From Bacteroidota bacterium (GTDB lineage: Bacteria > Bacteroidota > Bacteroidia > Chitinophagales > Chitinophagaceae), in assembly GCA_947452555.1 (NCBI GenBank), contig CANGDH010000001.1, forward strand, positions 248,001 through 312,000: a stretch of DNA of 64,000 nt, read 5' to 3'. The translations under genes were made by a program, and so were the position numbers. The notes beneath the pieces are model-generated. The model made no database searches. It was not told the origin of the DNA and saw nothing but the letters and a program-made list of their open reading frames with translations. Positions 1-9,032 of this stretch are shown here, piece by piece (positions within the stretch are counted from its first letter, which is position 1; every line of letters begins with the position of its first letter).

Positions 1-1574
1 ATATACAATCAAAAACTAGTGCATTAAATTACACGCCTTATGCGCCCACTTATCAAGGAGTGGAAGCAGCTATTGCAGCAAGGGCTAATTTTAAAACAGA
101 CCGACAAGTTTTGGTGAATGTTTTACAAAAGCAATATGATGTATTAGCAACGAAAGCTACTATTGCAAATCAGTCTTCAACCAACACTATTCATCCTGCA
201 GTTAAAGCAAATATTGATTTATTAGCAAAGGATAATACTTATGTTGTTACCACTGCGCATCAGCCAAATATCTTTACAGGTCCTTTATATTTTTTTTACA
301 AAATTATCCATGCGATACAATTAGCTGCCGACTTAAAAGTTAAATACCCAGCTAACAATTTCGTACCTGTTTACTATATGGGTTCGGAGGACGCTGATAT
401 TGACGAAGTGGGAAGTTTTGTTTTAGGAGGTACCAAGCATCAATGGGTGACAAAGCAAACAGGAGCCATTGGCAGAATGAAAGTAGATGATGCCTTGGTT
501 GCTTTAATGCAAAATATGGAAGGGTATTGGTCTGTCAAAGGAGCAGGAAAGACAGCATTGGAAGTACTAAAGCAAGCGTATCAAAAAGGCAATACCATTA
601 ATGAAGCAACATTGGCATTAGTAGATGCTTATTTTGGACAATATGGGTTATTGGTTTTACAGCCAGACGATGCTGCACTTAAATCTTTATTCATACCCGT
701 TATGGAAAAAGAATTAAAGGAACAGTTTTCACATAAGGCAATTCAACCTACTTTAAAATCATTGGCTTCTGAATACCATGTGCAGTCAGAAGGACGTAGC
801 TTGAACTTATTTTATTTAAAGGACCAATTGCGTGCAAGAATTGAAAAGCAAGGAGATGACTATATTATTGTTGATACTGATTTAAGATTTTCGCAAGAAG
901 AGATTATCCAAGAATTACATGCTTTTCCGGAAAGGTTTAGTCCTAATGTTATTTTAAGAGGGGTATATCAAGAGCTAATTTTGCCGGGGGTGGTATTTAT
1001 TGGTGGGGGTGGGGAATTAGCCTATTGGATGGAATTGAAAAATGTATTTGATGAGTCAGGGGTACATTATCCTGTAATACAATTAAGAAATTCTTTTGCT
1101 ATTATTAGAGAAAAACAAATGGCACAATGGTTGAGTCTAGGATTAACATTATCGGACTTCTTTAAGCCAATTCTAGATTTAGAAGTATTGTTTGTAAAAA
1201 AACACGCCAACGATTCTCTTAGCTTGACTAAGCAGCTTAAGCATTTACAAGATTTATATACTAGTATTAAAGAGGATGTAATAAAAGTGGATCCAACTTT
1301 AGGAGATCATGCTATGAATTTAGCGCATCAGTCGGAAAAGAAAATATTGGAATTAGAGAAGAAAATGATCCGCGCTGAAAGAAGAAAAGAAGCGGTAAAT
1401 ATTGAACGTATTCATGCCATCAAGCAAAGTTTGTTCCCAATGAATAGCTTACAAGAACGTGTTGAAAACATTGCTGAATGGGTAGGAGACTATGATTGGG
1501 CTTGGGTAGAAGCAGTAATGAAACACTCAAATACAATGGAGCATTCATTTACTATTATTGACGTTTCAGCGTAA
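1..1574 (+). CDS. bshC: Putative cysteine ligase BshC (bacillithiol synthesis), 5' end outside window
   Basis: BshC is the enzyme proposed to add cysteine to glucosaminyl-malate in the last step of bacillithiol synthesis, in the cytoplasm. The core signature AHQPNIFTGPLYFFYK and the following YYMGSEDADIDEVGSF segment are typical of the family. The C-terminal part (about bases 1200-1480) is Lys/Glu-rich and probably coiled coil, as in BshC. The frame is open from base 3 without a stop, and the residues before the GTG at base 60 look like ordinary BshC N-terminal sequence. The true start is therefore upstream of the window and the GTG is not the start. At least 520 codons are present against a usual length near 530, so only a little is missing. 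It ends 1 base before the convergent purE stop. Confidence 0.93.
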   Translation, partial: IQSKTSALNYTPYAPTYQGVEAAIAARANFKTDRQVLVNVLQKQYDVLATKATIANQSSTNTIHPAVKANIDLLAKDNTYVVTTAHQPNIFTGPLYFFYKIIHAIQLAADLKVKYPANNFVPVYYMGSEDADIDEVGSFVLGGTKHQWVTKQTGAIGRMKVDDALVALMQNMEGYWSVKGAGKTALEVLKQAYQKGNTINEATLALVDAYFGQYGLLVLQPDDAALKSLFIPVMEKELKEQFSHKAIQPTLKSLASEYHVQSEGRSLNLFYLKDQLRARIEKQGDDYIIVDTDLRFSQEEIIQELHAFPERFSPNVILRGVYQELILPGVVFIGGGGELAYWMELKNVFDESGVHYPVIQLRNSFAIIREKQMAQWLSLGLTLSDFFKPILDLEVLFVKKHANDSLSLTKQLKHLQDLYTSIKEDVIKVDPTLGDHAMNLAHQSEKKILELEKKMIRAERRKEAVNIERIHAIKQSLFPMNSLQERVENIAEWVGDYDWAWVEAVMKHSNTMEHSFTIIDVSA

Positions 1575-1575
1575 C

Positions 1576-2094
1576 TTATTTATCAAAAGCGTTATTGAAT
1601 TTCCCTTTCAAGTTTTCAACCTTGGTTAAAACCTCTGTTCCTAAGTTTAATTTATAAGCTTCAATAGCATGCGAAATAGCTGCATCATGATTACCAATCA
1701 TTTGAGCAGCTAGGATGCCTGCATTTTTAGCTCCATTCAAGGCAACAGTGGCAACAGGAACACCACCTGGCATTTGCAATATGGATAATATAGAATCCCA
1801 TCCGTCAACTGAATTACTAGATTTTATAGGAACGCCAATTACTGGCAAACTAGTAATTGCAGCCACCATACCTGGCAAATGAGCTGCGCCACCTGCGCCA
1901 GCAATAATCACTTTAAGTCCTCTTTCCTTAGCATGCTTAGCATATTGAACCATTCTATCGGGTGTTCTATGTGCTGACACAATTGTTAATTCAAATGGTA
2001 TATTAAATAGATTAAGCATTTCTGCTGCAGCTTCCATAATAGGCAAGTCACTATCGCTTCCCATAATAATACCAACAATTGGAGTGTTATTCAT
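1576..2094 (-). CDS. purE: N5-carboxyaminoimidazole ribonucleotide mutase PurE
   Basis: Class I PurE moves the carboxylate of N5-CAIR to give CAIR in de novo purine synthesis, in the cytoplasm. The protein has 172 residues, the normal size. It shows the substrate-binding GSDSD loop (residues 12-16), the SAHRTP segment with its catalytic His (residue 42), and the Gly/Ala-rich [12 protein letters not shown] loop followed by the LPVIGVP strand. The start is an ATG with no better candidate upstream. No purK is adjacent; purB lies 15 kb away, so purine genes are scattered here. It is convergent with bshC and lies downstream of the GH29 gene on the same strand with a 25-base gap, which permits read-through. 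Confidence 0.96.
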   Translation of the reverse strand: MNNTPIVGIIMGSDSDLPIMEAAAEMLNLFNIPFELTIVSAHRTPDRMVQYAKHAKERGLKVIIAGAGGAAHLPGMVAAITSLPVIGVPIKSSNSVDGWDSILSILQMPGGVPVATVALNGAKNAGILAAQMIGNHDAAISHAIEAYKLNLGTEVLTKVENLKGKFNNAFDK

Positions 2095-2119
2095 AATGCT
2101 TAATTTAAGGCAAGATAAG

Positions 2120-3481
2120 TCAATTTTGAATTAAATACCCGCAAGGCGCTTTCAATAAAGGAGCAGCTTTGGTTTCTAGGATATTTAAAGTTATATATTG
2201 AACAGTTTGTATTGGGAATTGGGTGATTCTTTTGTGGCCAATAGTAGTGCCAGTGAAAATAGTTTTCATATTATTTTTACGAGTTCCTGCTTTTATCTCA
2301 AAAGTGATTACTCTTTGACCAAATTCAATAAGCTCTTGTAATTGAATAGTATTTATAGCAACAGGATGCGCTAAAATTATTTGCATTCCAGTTTTAGTTT
2401 TTCGTACAATTGCATTTTTAAACAGATTAGTTTTAAAAGCTTTGTCTCTTATCTTTTTAAAAGACATTAATGATGCAACGTCTAAAGAGTCAATTAATCC
2501 CTTTCTGTTTGGGGGTACATTCAATAACATATTACCACCATGTCCAACCGATTGTAAATACAAATTAAAAAGGGCAGCACCCGACTTTACTGTGCTATCT
2601 TCCTCTTGATGATAGAACCAACCTTTTCTAATGGACACATCAGCTTCTGCACCAATCCAATTTTTACCATTAAAATTACCAATATTCAGTGTGTCGTTAG
2701 GTGGAGCTCCTTCTCCTCTTTTAAAACCTACGGTATCTAATAAATTCCAATTGGTAGCATTAATAATTCCACGTTCATTTCCAATCCATCTAATATGAGG
2801 TCCAATATCACTAAATATCACAAGTTGTGGCTGATAAGCTAAAGCGCTGTCTTTAAATTTAGTAAAATCGTATTGTTGTTTTTTGCCATTAGGTCCTTCT
2901 CCATTGGCACCATCCCACCACAATTCAAAAAACCGACCATAATTGGTAAGCAATTCTTTCATAGTATTTATATACACATCATTGTAAGCAGGTGTTCCAT
3001 AAAGCGGGTGGTTTCTGTCCCAAGGTGAAATGTATACTCCCATTTCAATACCGCCTTTTTTGCAAGCTTCTGACAACATTTTCAAGACATCTCCTTTTCC
3101 ATTTAACCAGCTACTTTCTCTTACTGTATGCTTACTATATTTGCTTGGCCACAGGCAAAAGCCATCATGGTGTTTTGCTGTAATTATGATACCCTTAGCC
3201 CCGGCTGCTTTTGCAGTACTTACCCATTGATCACAATCAATGGCGGTAGGATTAAATACATTCGGATTTTCGCTTCCATGACCCCATTCTAAGTCGGTAA
3301 ATGTGTTTGGGCCAAAATGCATAAACAAGTAGAACTCTTTGTCATGCCATGCTAATTGTTCCTTTGTTGGAGTAGGTCCAAATTTAACTTGTGCTTGAAT
3401 TTTAGCAGCAGCAAAGACGGACAATAGGGGAATAATTATTCTTATGAATAATTTAAATTTTAAACATTGTATTCTTGCCAT
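2120..3481 (-). CDS. Secreted alpha-L-fucosidase, GH29
   Basis: This 453-residue protein is a family GH29 retaining alpha-L-fucosidase, expected to release terminal fucose from glycans. A signal peptide is clear: basic start, hydrophobic stretch at about residues 11-25 and an AQA-like cleavage site near residue 30. The catalytic domain shows the early [13 protein letters not shown] segment, the [11 protein letters not shown] motif (about 101-111) and the [11 protein letters not shown] motif with the likely nucleophile Asp190. A shorter C-terminal beta domain follows. It is probably periplasmic or cell-surface. No C-terminal type IX sorting domain is obvious. Together with the GH20 gene at 9-11 kb it suggests removal of fucose and HexNAc from host or microbial glycans, but there are no SusC/SusD genes nearby. 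Confidence 0.9.
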   Translation of the reverse strand: MARIQCLKFKLFIRIIIPLLSVFAAAKIQAQVKFGPTPTKEQLAWHDKEFYLFMHFGPNTFTDLEWGHGSENPNVFNPTAIDCDQWVSTAKAAGAKGIIITAKHHDGFCLWPSKYSKHTVRESSWLNGKGDVLKMLSEACKKGGIEMGVYISPWDRNHPLYGTPAYNDVYINTMKELLTNYGRFFELWWDGANGEGPNGKKQQYDFTKFKDSALAYQPQLVIFSDIGPHIRWIGNERGIINATNWNLLDTVGFKRGEGAPPNDTLNIGNFNGKNWIGAEADVSIRKGWFYHQEEDSTVKSGAALFNLYLQSVGHGGNMLLNVPPNRKGLIDSLDVASLMSFKKIRDKAFKTNLFKNAIVRKTKTGMQIILAHPVAINTIQLQELIEFGQRVITFEIKAGTRKNNMKTIFTGTTIGHKRITQFPIQTVQYITLNILETKAAPLLKAPCGYLIQN

Positions 3482-3532
3482 TTGAATTAATAATTTTACG
3501 AACTAAGTTGATTATTTACAAAGTACATTTGT

Positions 3533-4264
3533 TTATAAACTATGATTATTTATGGCACGTTTATATAACTGAATTGTATTCTCCAAACCTAAATAAAGTG
3601 CATCACAAATTAAAGCATGCCCAATACTTACTTCATCCATATAGGGGATATGTTTAACCAAAAAAGCCAGGTTGGATCTGTCTAAATCGTGACCAGCATT
3701 AATGCCTAGTCCTAAATTTTTCGCCAACTTTGCTGCGGTAACATAAGGTGCCACTGCATTATCTTTTTGTCCTGCTGCGAATTCAACCGCAAACCCTTCA
3801 GTGTATAATTCAATGCTATCCGTACCAGTGCTAGCAGCAGCTTGCACCATTGCTTCAATAGGGTCTACAAAAATGGAAACACGAATCCCTGCTTTTTTAA
3901 ATACGCTAACCATTTCTTTAAGATAAGCTTGTTCATTAATAGTATCCCATCCGTGATTACTGGTCAATTGATTTAGTGCATCAGGAACCAATGTCACTTG
4001 TTCTGGTTTAGTAGCTAATACTAGGTCTACAAACTTTTGTTCTTTAGGATTACCCTCAATGTTGAACTCTGTTGTTACAATTTGCTTTAAATCATAAACA
4101 TCCTGATAACGAATATGTCTTTCGTCTGGTCGGGGATGCACTGTAATGCCTTCGGCTCCAAAACGTTCACAATCTTTTGCAACCTTAATTAAATCAGGGT
4201 TATTGCCACCACGACTATTTCTTAAAGTAGCAATCTTATTTATATTTACACTTAAACGAGTCAT
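3533..4264 (-). CDS. pdxJ: Pyridoxine 5'-phosphate synthase PdxJ
   Basis: PdxJ condenses 1-deoxy-D-xylulose 5-phosphate with 3-amino-2-oxopropyl phosphate to form pyridoxine 5'-phosphate, a cytoplasmic TIM-barrel reaction. The N-terminal strand [18 protein letters not shown], the [16 protein letters not shown] segment and the C-terminal [11 protein letters not shown] segment are all family-typical. An in-frame ATG ten codons upstream (4294) exists, but homologs begin at the TRLSVNINK strand, so I place the start at 4264, giving 243 residues. That also leaves a 40-base divergent promoter space to the UbiD-family gene. Confidence 0.95.
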   Translation of the reverse strand: MTRLSVNINKIATLRNSRGGNNPDLIKVAKDCERFGAEGITVHPRPDERHIRYQDVYDLKQIVTTEFNIEGNPKEQKFVDLVLATKPEQVTLVPDALNQLTSNHGWDTINEQAYLKEMVSVFKKAGIRVSIFVDPIEAMVQAAASTGTDSIELYTEGFAVEFAAGQKDNAVAPYVTAAKLAKNLGLGINAGHDLDRSNLAFLVKHIPYMDEVSIGHALICDALYLGLENTIQLYKRAINNHSL

Positions 4265-4304
4265 GAGCGAATTTAAGTTATTTTTGCAACTCAAATAGTA
4301 AAGA

Positions 4305-6158
4305 ATGGCGTATTCTAGTTTGGAAGCATGTTTATTGGATTTAGAACAAAACGGGCATCTTATCCGTATTACTGAACAAGTAGACCCTCACCTAGAAATG
4401 GCGGCGATTCACTTAAGAGTGTTCGAGCAAGGCGGGCCTGCTATTTTATTTGAAAATGTAAAAGGAACTAAGTTTCGTGCGGCGTCGAATATTTTCGGGA
4501 CGCTGGAACGCAGTCAATTTATTTTCAGAAAAACACTTCCTCAGGTTCAGCAATTAATTGCTTTAAAAATTGATCCTACTGCTGCTATAAAAAGCCCATT
4601 AAAAACTTTAACAGCATTGCCAGCTGCATTAAATGCATTGCCCAAAAAAGATCCTATTTCAAAACCGGTGCTATACGAAGAAATACAAATATCCGACCTG
4701 CCATTAATTAAACATTGGACAATGGATGGCGGCGCATTTGTTACTTTGCCACAGGTATATACTGAGGATGCAGATGCGCCTGGGATTGGAAAATCTAATT
4801 TAGGAATGTATCGTATTCAATTGGATGGGAATGAATATGAATTGAATAAAGAAATTGGTTTACACTATCAATTACATAGAGGAATAGGAGTGCATCAAAC
4901 TAAAGCAAACAATAAAGGACTTCCTTTAAAAGTAAGCTGTTTTATAGGAGGCCCGCCAGCACATAGTGTTGCGGCAGTGATGCCTTTGCCAGAAGGAATG
5001 AGTGAAATGAATTTTGCAGGGGTGCTAGCTGGTAAAAGATTTGCATATACTTATAAAGACGGGTTTTGTATAAGTACAGATGCGGATTTTGTAATTACTG
5101 GAGAAGTATTTCCTGGAGAAAATAAACCAGAAGGACCATTTGGCGATCATTTAGGGTATTATAGTTTACAACATAGTTTTCCAGTGATGAAAGTGCATAA
5201 AGTGTATGCAAAGAAGAATGCGATATGGGCATTTACGGTGGTTGGAAGACCACCTCAAGAGGATACAAGTTTTGGACAACTCATTCATGCAATAACAGGC
5301 GATGCAGTTTCCAACGAAATTCCTGGATTAAAAGAAGTGCATGCAGTAGATGCTGCTGGGGTACATCCATTATTATTAGCTATTGGTAGCGAAAGGTATA
5401 CTCCTTATTTAGTGAATAAAACACCTGCAGAAATTCTGACTATCGCCAATCATATTTTAGGAACTGGACAATTAAGCCTAGCAAAATTTGTTTGGATCAC
5501 CGCAGAAGAAAATAAAAAAGAAAAGGAAAATAAATCAGATAATAAAAAGGAAAATAATTCAGCTGCTAAATTAAGTACGCATAATGTACCAGCATTTTTT
5601 CAACATATGATGGAGCGCATGGACTTAAAACGTGACGTTCATTTTTATACTAAAACCACCATGGACACATTGGATTATTCAGGGGACGGTTTAAATACGG
5701 GTTCGAAAGTAGTGATGGCAGCTTACGGTGACAAAAAAAGAAACCTTGCTACACAGGTTCCAAATTCCATTCAGACATTAAACGCTAATGCACATATGGT
5801 TATGCCAGGAGTTATTGCATTAAATGCTGGATCTGTAAACATACCAGCTATTCAAGAAAGCTTAAGAGGGCTGGGGGCGGAGCTTTTAGAAGATGCAGGT
5901 GTATTTATGTTGGTCTTAACAGAAGATGCTGTTTGGATGGCTGCGCAATTGAATAATTTTTTATGGGCTGGTTTTACACGCGTGAATCCTTCCAATGACA
6001 TTCATGGAATAGACGCGTTTGTTGAAAATAAACATTGGGGTTGCACAGGTCCATTAATATTTGATGCCACCATTAAGAAACATCATGCCCCTCCAGTGCT
6101 TAAAGACGAAGTGGTAGAAAAAAGAGTAGACGAAATATTAGCAAAATACAAATTCTAA
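4305..6158 (+). CDS. UbiD-family decarboxylase, probably the menaquinone (futalosine) decarboxylase MqnL
   Basis: The 617-residue protein belongs to the UbiD family, which uses prenylated FMN to decarboxylate aromatic acids. The [13 protein letters not shown] segment (about 275-287) carries the conserved acidic active-site residues, and the N-terminal alpha/beta domain and C-terminal domain are both present. Its length fits the long menaquinone decarboxylase group rather than the ~490-residue UbiD. Since mqnA of the futalosine pathway is in the same window, the likely substrate is a prenylated dihydroxynaphthoate (inference). Residues 401-418 are an insert made almost only of Lys, Glu and Asn, probably a surface loop. 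No ubiX partner is adjacent. The stop codon lies within the 5' arm of a terminator hairpin. Confidence 0.85.
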   Translation: MAYSSLEACLLDLEQNGHLIRITEQVDPHLEMAAIHLRVFEQGGPAILFENVKGTKFRAASNIFGTLERSQFIFRKTLPQVQQLIALKIDPTAAIKSPLKTLTALPAALNALPKKDPISKPVLYEEIQISDLPLIKHWTMDGGAFVTLPQVYTEDADAPGIGKSNLGMYRIQLDGNEYELNKEIGLHYQLHRGIGVHQTKANNKGLPLKVSCFIGGPPAHSVAAVMPLPEGMSEMNFAGVLAGKRFAYTYKDGFCISTDADFVITGEVFPGENKPEGPFGDHLGYYSLQHSFPVMKVHKVYAKKNAIWAFTVVGRPPQEDTSFGQLIHAITGDAVSNEIPGLKEVHAVDAAGVHPLLLAIGSERYTPYLVNKTPAEILTIANHILGTGQLSLAKFVWITAEENKKEKENKSDNKKENNSAAKLSTHNVPAFFQHMMERMDLKRDVHFYTKTTMDTLDYSGDGLNTGSKVVMAAYGDKKRNLATQVPNSIQTLNANAHMVMPGVIALNAGSVNIPAIQESLRGLGAELLEDAGVFMLVLTEDAVWMAAQLNNFLWAGFTRVNPSNDIHGIDAFVENKHWGCTGPLIFDATIKKHHAPPVLKDEVVEKRVDEILAKYKF

Positions 6159-6185
6159 ATAGTATTTGATTATACTATTTTTTTT
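6157..6185 (+). terminator. Rho-independent terminator after the UbiD-family gene
   Basis: A perfect 9-bp stem AAATAGTAT / ATACTATTT (6157-6165 with 6172-6180) with a 6-base loop runs into eight consecutive T residues. The 5' arm starts within the stop codon of the preceding gene. Confidence 0.8.
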
Positions 6186-6209
6186 AACAAACTAACTAGT
6201 TCTAATTTT

Positions 6210-7013
6210 TTAACATTCTATCCAAGTATGGTCGGCTAGTAATTTTGCAGTGGCAATAAAATTGGCAAATGGTCCTGAACCACCTCCCCATTCAGAAGGG
6301 GCTACTAAAGAAAGTACATAGGTTCCGTCTTGCTTTTCATAAACATGGTATACCTGACCAATTTGGGGCTTGAAGGTTATTCTGGCCTCATATATCATCA
6401 TGCTTAATTCCTTGCGCTTATTGATCTCCTGTGCTTGTCTGGCAAGTAATTCAATTTGTTCCCTTATCTGATTCAACTGCATGTTGGTTTGATCCTCCAT
6501 TGCAGACAAAGCTTTGTGTTTAATTACGCCTTCTTTGGTAGGGCGAATGGCTACACTTCCTGCTGAAGAAGCATATGGAAGTACACTTAATTGCTTATGA
6601 TAAATTTCAATATTTTTAAAGTCTGTACCATCTTCTTTTTTACCATAATGGGTGACTTTTAAATAGCCATTAGCTAAAATTTCATGTACTACTTTTAATT
6701 GTGCTTCATCGTCTTTGAAAAAAGAGACGGTAAGGCAAGATGCATTGTTGATTTCCGAACTTATAAAATTAGCGAATGCCCCAGCACTGCTATCACTATT
6801 AAAAGACGCTTTTTCGTTATTTGGAACTACCGAAAACTGTGCGTAAAAAGCTTCATTTTGAATATTCACCCAATTATGACTGAATCCTAATACATGACCA
6901 TTTTTAATGCTTTCTATTTTATAGTTGCCTGACTTTGGGACTAACTGATATTCGAAATCACATTTTTCTGGAAATAACTGCCAGCTTGCTAAAAAATTAT
7001 ATGCTTGAACCAT
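6210..7013 (-). CDS. DUF2452 protein with an N-terminal barrel-like domain
   Basis: The function is unknown. Two parts are visible in the 267 residues. Residues about 1-125 start NFLASWQLFPEKCDFEY and look like a lipocalin-like or heme-binding-like beta domain with alternating strands; this is a guess. Residues about 140-267 match DUF2452 as I know it in Bacteroidota: SAMEDQTNMQLNQIREQIELL forms an amphipathic helix or short coiled coil, then RITFKPQIGQVYHVYE, then the C-terminal LLADHTWIEC. No signal peptide is seen, so it is probably cytoplasmic. It is monocistronic, between the terminator of the UbiD-family gene and the outer-membrane protein gene. Confidence 0.7.
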   Translation of the reverse strand: MVQAYNFLASWQLFPEKCDFEYQLVPKSGNYKIESIKNGHVLGFSHNWVNIQNEAFYAQFSVVPNNEKASFNSDSSAGAFANFISSEINNASCLTVSFFKDDEAQLKVVHEILANGYLKVTHYGKKEDGTDFKNIEIYHKQLSVLPYASSAGSVAIRPTKEGVIKHKALSAMEDQTNMQLNQIREQIELLARQAQEINKRKELSMMIYEARITFKPQIGQVYHVYEKQDGTYVLSLVAPSEWGGGSGPFANFIATAKLLADHTWIEC

Positions 7014-7103
7014 AAACGAATAACATATTTAGGATTGAATTGTTCTTTATAAAGTGCTAAAAAATTGATTTACACCCAACAATTTTAAATAATCTTCACA
7101 AAA

Positions 7104-8945
7104 TTAATTAATAGCAACAAAATCAGGCTTATTAATGATACTTGAATTGTACTTGAATCTAATATTGGTAATTAAGCTTAAATTCCATGGACTTAGTTGC
7201 AAATTAGTTCTAGGGAAATAGTATCCTTTTAGTTCTATAGTGCCTAGGATTAGGTTTTCATTTCTAACTCTGCATCCCCCGCCAATTGATGTATAGATAT
7301 CCCCAGTAGAAATGGCTTCTCCCATTGTTCTAATGTAGGTAAGGTTTGCAAAAACAAAGGGAGCTTTCTTAAATCCAAAGAAGGTTCTTGAATTGTACCA
7401 AATTGACTCCCAATTTGCAGCGATTCTGGTACCACCTTTAATACGTTCTTTATTTAGTTGAGGAATTCCGTAAATGCTATTGATTAGTAATGCTTCGTTA
7501 AATTTATTTTTGAGCGTTTCGGCAAAACTTAAATTTATGATATGTCTATATCTGTATCCACTTTCTAAATAGTGCAACTTGCTTATTTGCTCAAGGCTTG
7601 CTAAAAATCTAAAGTCTTGAAATTGCTTATCACCATAACTGGTTCCACTATTTAAATTAAGATGCCTAAAATTTTCATTCTTTAATAATTTATATGATTC
7701 ATATTGGAATCCAATATAAGGTAGACTTTGCCCCTCTCTTAAATAATGACCGGTTGTAATCATAAAAGAATTCCCAGTTGGCAAATCCTCATTTCTTCCA
7801 AATCCGTATAAGTATTGAGTTCTTATAATTTTTTGTTTAAATAAAACGAATGAAGCAAGGAAGGCTTGTATATTTTGATAGTTTTTATCAATCTGACTTA
7901 GATAATTGATTGGTCTTTTTGCAAATTCATTATCAAAATATCGAAGTTGTAAAAAGTATCTTGGATTATTTGCATGGTATGCTTGTGCATTAGTGAAGAC
8001 TTGATAACCAGCCCAAAAGTCGAAATGTTTTTGTTGATATTGCAAAGTGCTAGTAAATAAAGAATCAGTCCAGCTATTATATACATTTTTGTTTTCTGAT
8101 TGTCTTAAGTCAAAGCCCCAGGTCCATCTACTTAAAGGGTGCAATAGGGGCATATTCCCAGATATATGAAAGTCACTAGCAGAAGATGCACCATTCGCAT
8201 AATTATTAGTATAAGATTGTGCACCTGTTTTAACGTCTAAAAAACTCCCTAATATATTTCTTGCAGTAAAATCAAATCCCCATCCAGCAGATGCATCTCT
8301 TTTCAAATCATAGTTTTGAATAATTCCAAATGCGTTTCCTCCGTCATTAATATTCTCTGTATTTAGTCTTGCTTCAAATGAAGTGGCACTTTTCATATTA
8401 AGTAATGCACCAATTGGTAATATATCCTTCGTAATTATAAAAATATCCACTCTGCTAGAATCTTCTTTAGTTGGGTTGGCTAGTATACGTGCATCTTGAA
8501 TGTATGCCAAGTCACGTAGCCATTTTTCATTGTATGCAATAATTAATGGACTTAAAGAATCCCCTTCTTTGAAGAATAAGTTCTTCCTGATTGTATTTTC
8601 GTTTGTTTTGTTATGAAGCTTGTCTGCAAAACGAGAAAAACGCCCTTTTCGAACTAGTTGAGGACTGTTAACATCATACCCAAAATGTCTTTGCTCAATT
8701 TTGATGCTATTGATTTGCTTCCCTTCAAAACTCGAAATACTTTTCATATACCTTGTAATGGCCATATTGGTGGAGTCGATTAAAGGGTTGGGTTTCCCCT
8801 TTATCATGTTTATTAATTTCTGAAAACGACTTGAGTCTTTTGATAAAGCAATATTGTTTTTGTAGCTGATAATTTGCGCAGTGGACTTGTTTGCTATTGA
8901 TAAACTCAATACAAGTAAAATATATGTAAAAATCAATTTCCTCAT
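7104..8945 (-). CDS. Outer-membrane beta-barrel protein with a POTRA-like domain, function unknown
   Basis: The 613-residue protein has a signal peptide (MRKLIFTYILLVLSLSIANKSTAQ). Residues about 75-175 (NSIKIEQRHFG ... IIAYNEKWLRDLAYIQDARI ... DIFIITKDILPIG) read like one POTRA domain, as in BamA/TamA-type proteins. The rest is a succession of amphipathic beta-strands rich in aromatic residues and Asn, ending in a short hydrophobic polar stretch, as in a barrel of about 16 strands. It is far too short in its periplasmic part to be BamA itself. The likely role is assembly, or lipid or protein export, at the outer membrane (inference from domain order). It lies alone on the minus strand, separated from the GH20 gene by a terminator. 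Confidence 0.7.
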   Translation of the reverse strand: MRKLIFTYILLVLSLSIANKSTAQIISYKNNIALSKDSSRFQKLINMIKGKPNPLIDSTNMAITRYMKSISSFEGKQINSIKIEQRHFGYDVNSPQLVRKGRFSRFADKLHNKTNENTIRKNLFFKEGDSLSPLIIAYNEKWLRDLAYIQDARILANPTKEDSSRVDIFIITKDILPIGALLNMKSATSFEARLNTENINDGGNAFGIIQNYDLKRDASAGWGFDFTARNILGSFLDVKTGAQSYTNNYANGASSASDFHISGNMPLLHPLSRWTWGFDLRQSENKNVYNSWTDSLFTSTLQYQQKHFDFWAGYQVFTNAQAYHANNPRYFLQLRYFDNEFAKRPINYLSQIDKNYQNIQAFLASFVLFKQKIIRTQYLYGFGRNEDLPTGNSFMITTGHYLREGQSLPYIGFQYESYKLLKNENFRHLNLNSGTSYGDKQFQDFRFLASLEQISKLHYLESGYRYRHIINLSFAETLKNKFNEALLINSIYGIPQLNKERIKGGTRIAANWESIWYNSRTFFGFKKAPFVFANLTYIRTMGEAISTGDIYTSIGGGCRVRNENLILGTIELKGYYFPRTNLQLSPWNLSLITNIRFKYNSSIINKPDFVAIN

Positions 8946-8989
8946 TATAGGGCGCTTAAATCCATTTGTTCAAATCTAGTGAATTGTTG

Positions 8990-9020
8990 CTATAAAAAAG
9001 TCCCGCAACTGCGGGACTTT
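8990..9020 (-). terminator. Terminator downstream of the GH20 gene
   Basis: A perfect 10-bp stem AAAGTCCCGC / GCGGGACTTT (8997-9006 with 9011-9020) with a 4-base loop is followed on the minus strand by CTTTTTTAT. It lies 13 bases after the GH20 stop codon. Confidence 0.85.
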
Positions 9021-9032
9021 TAATACGAAATG

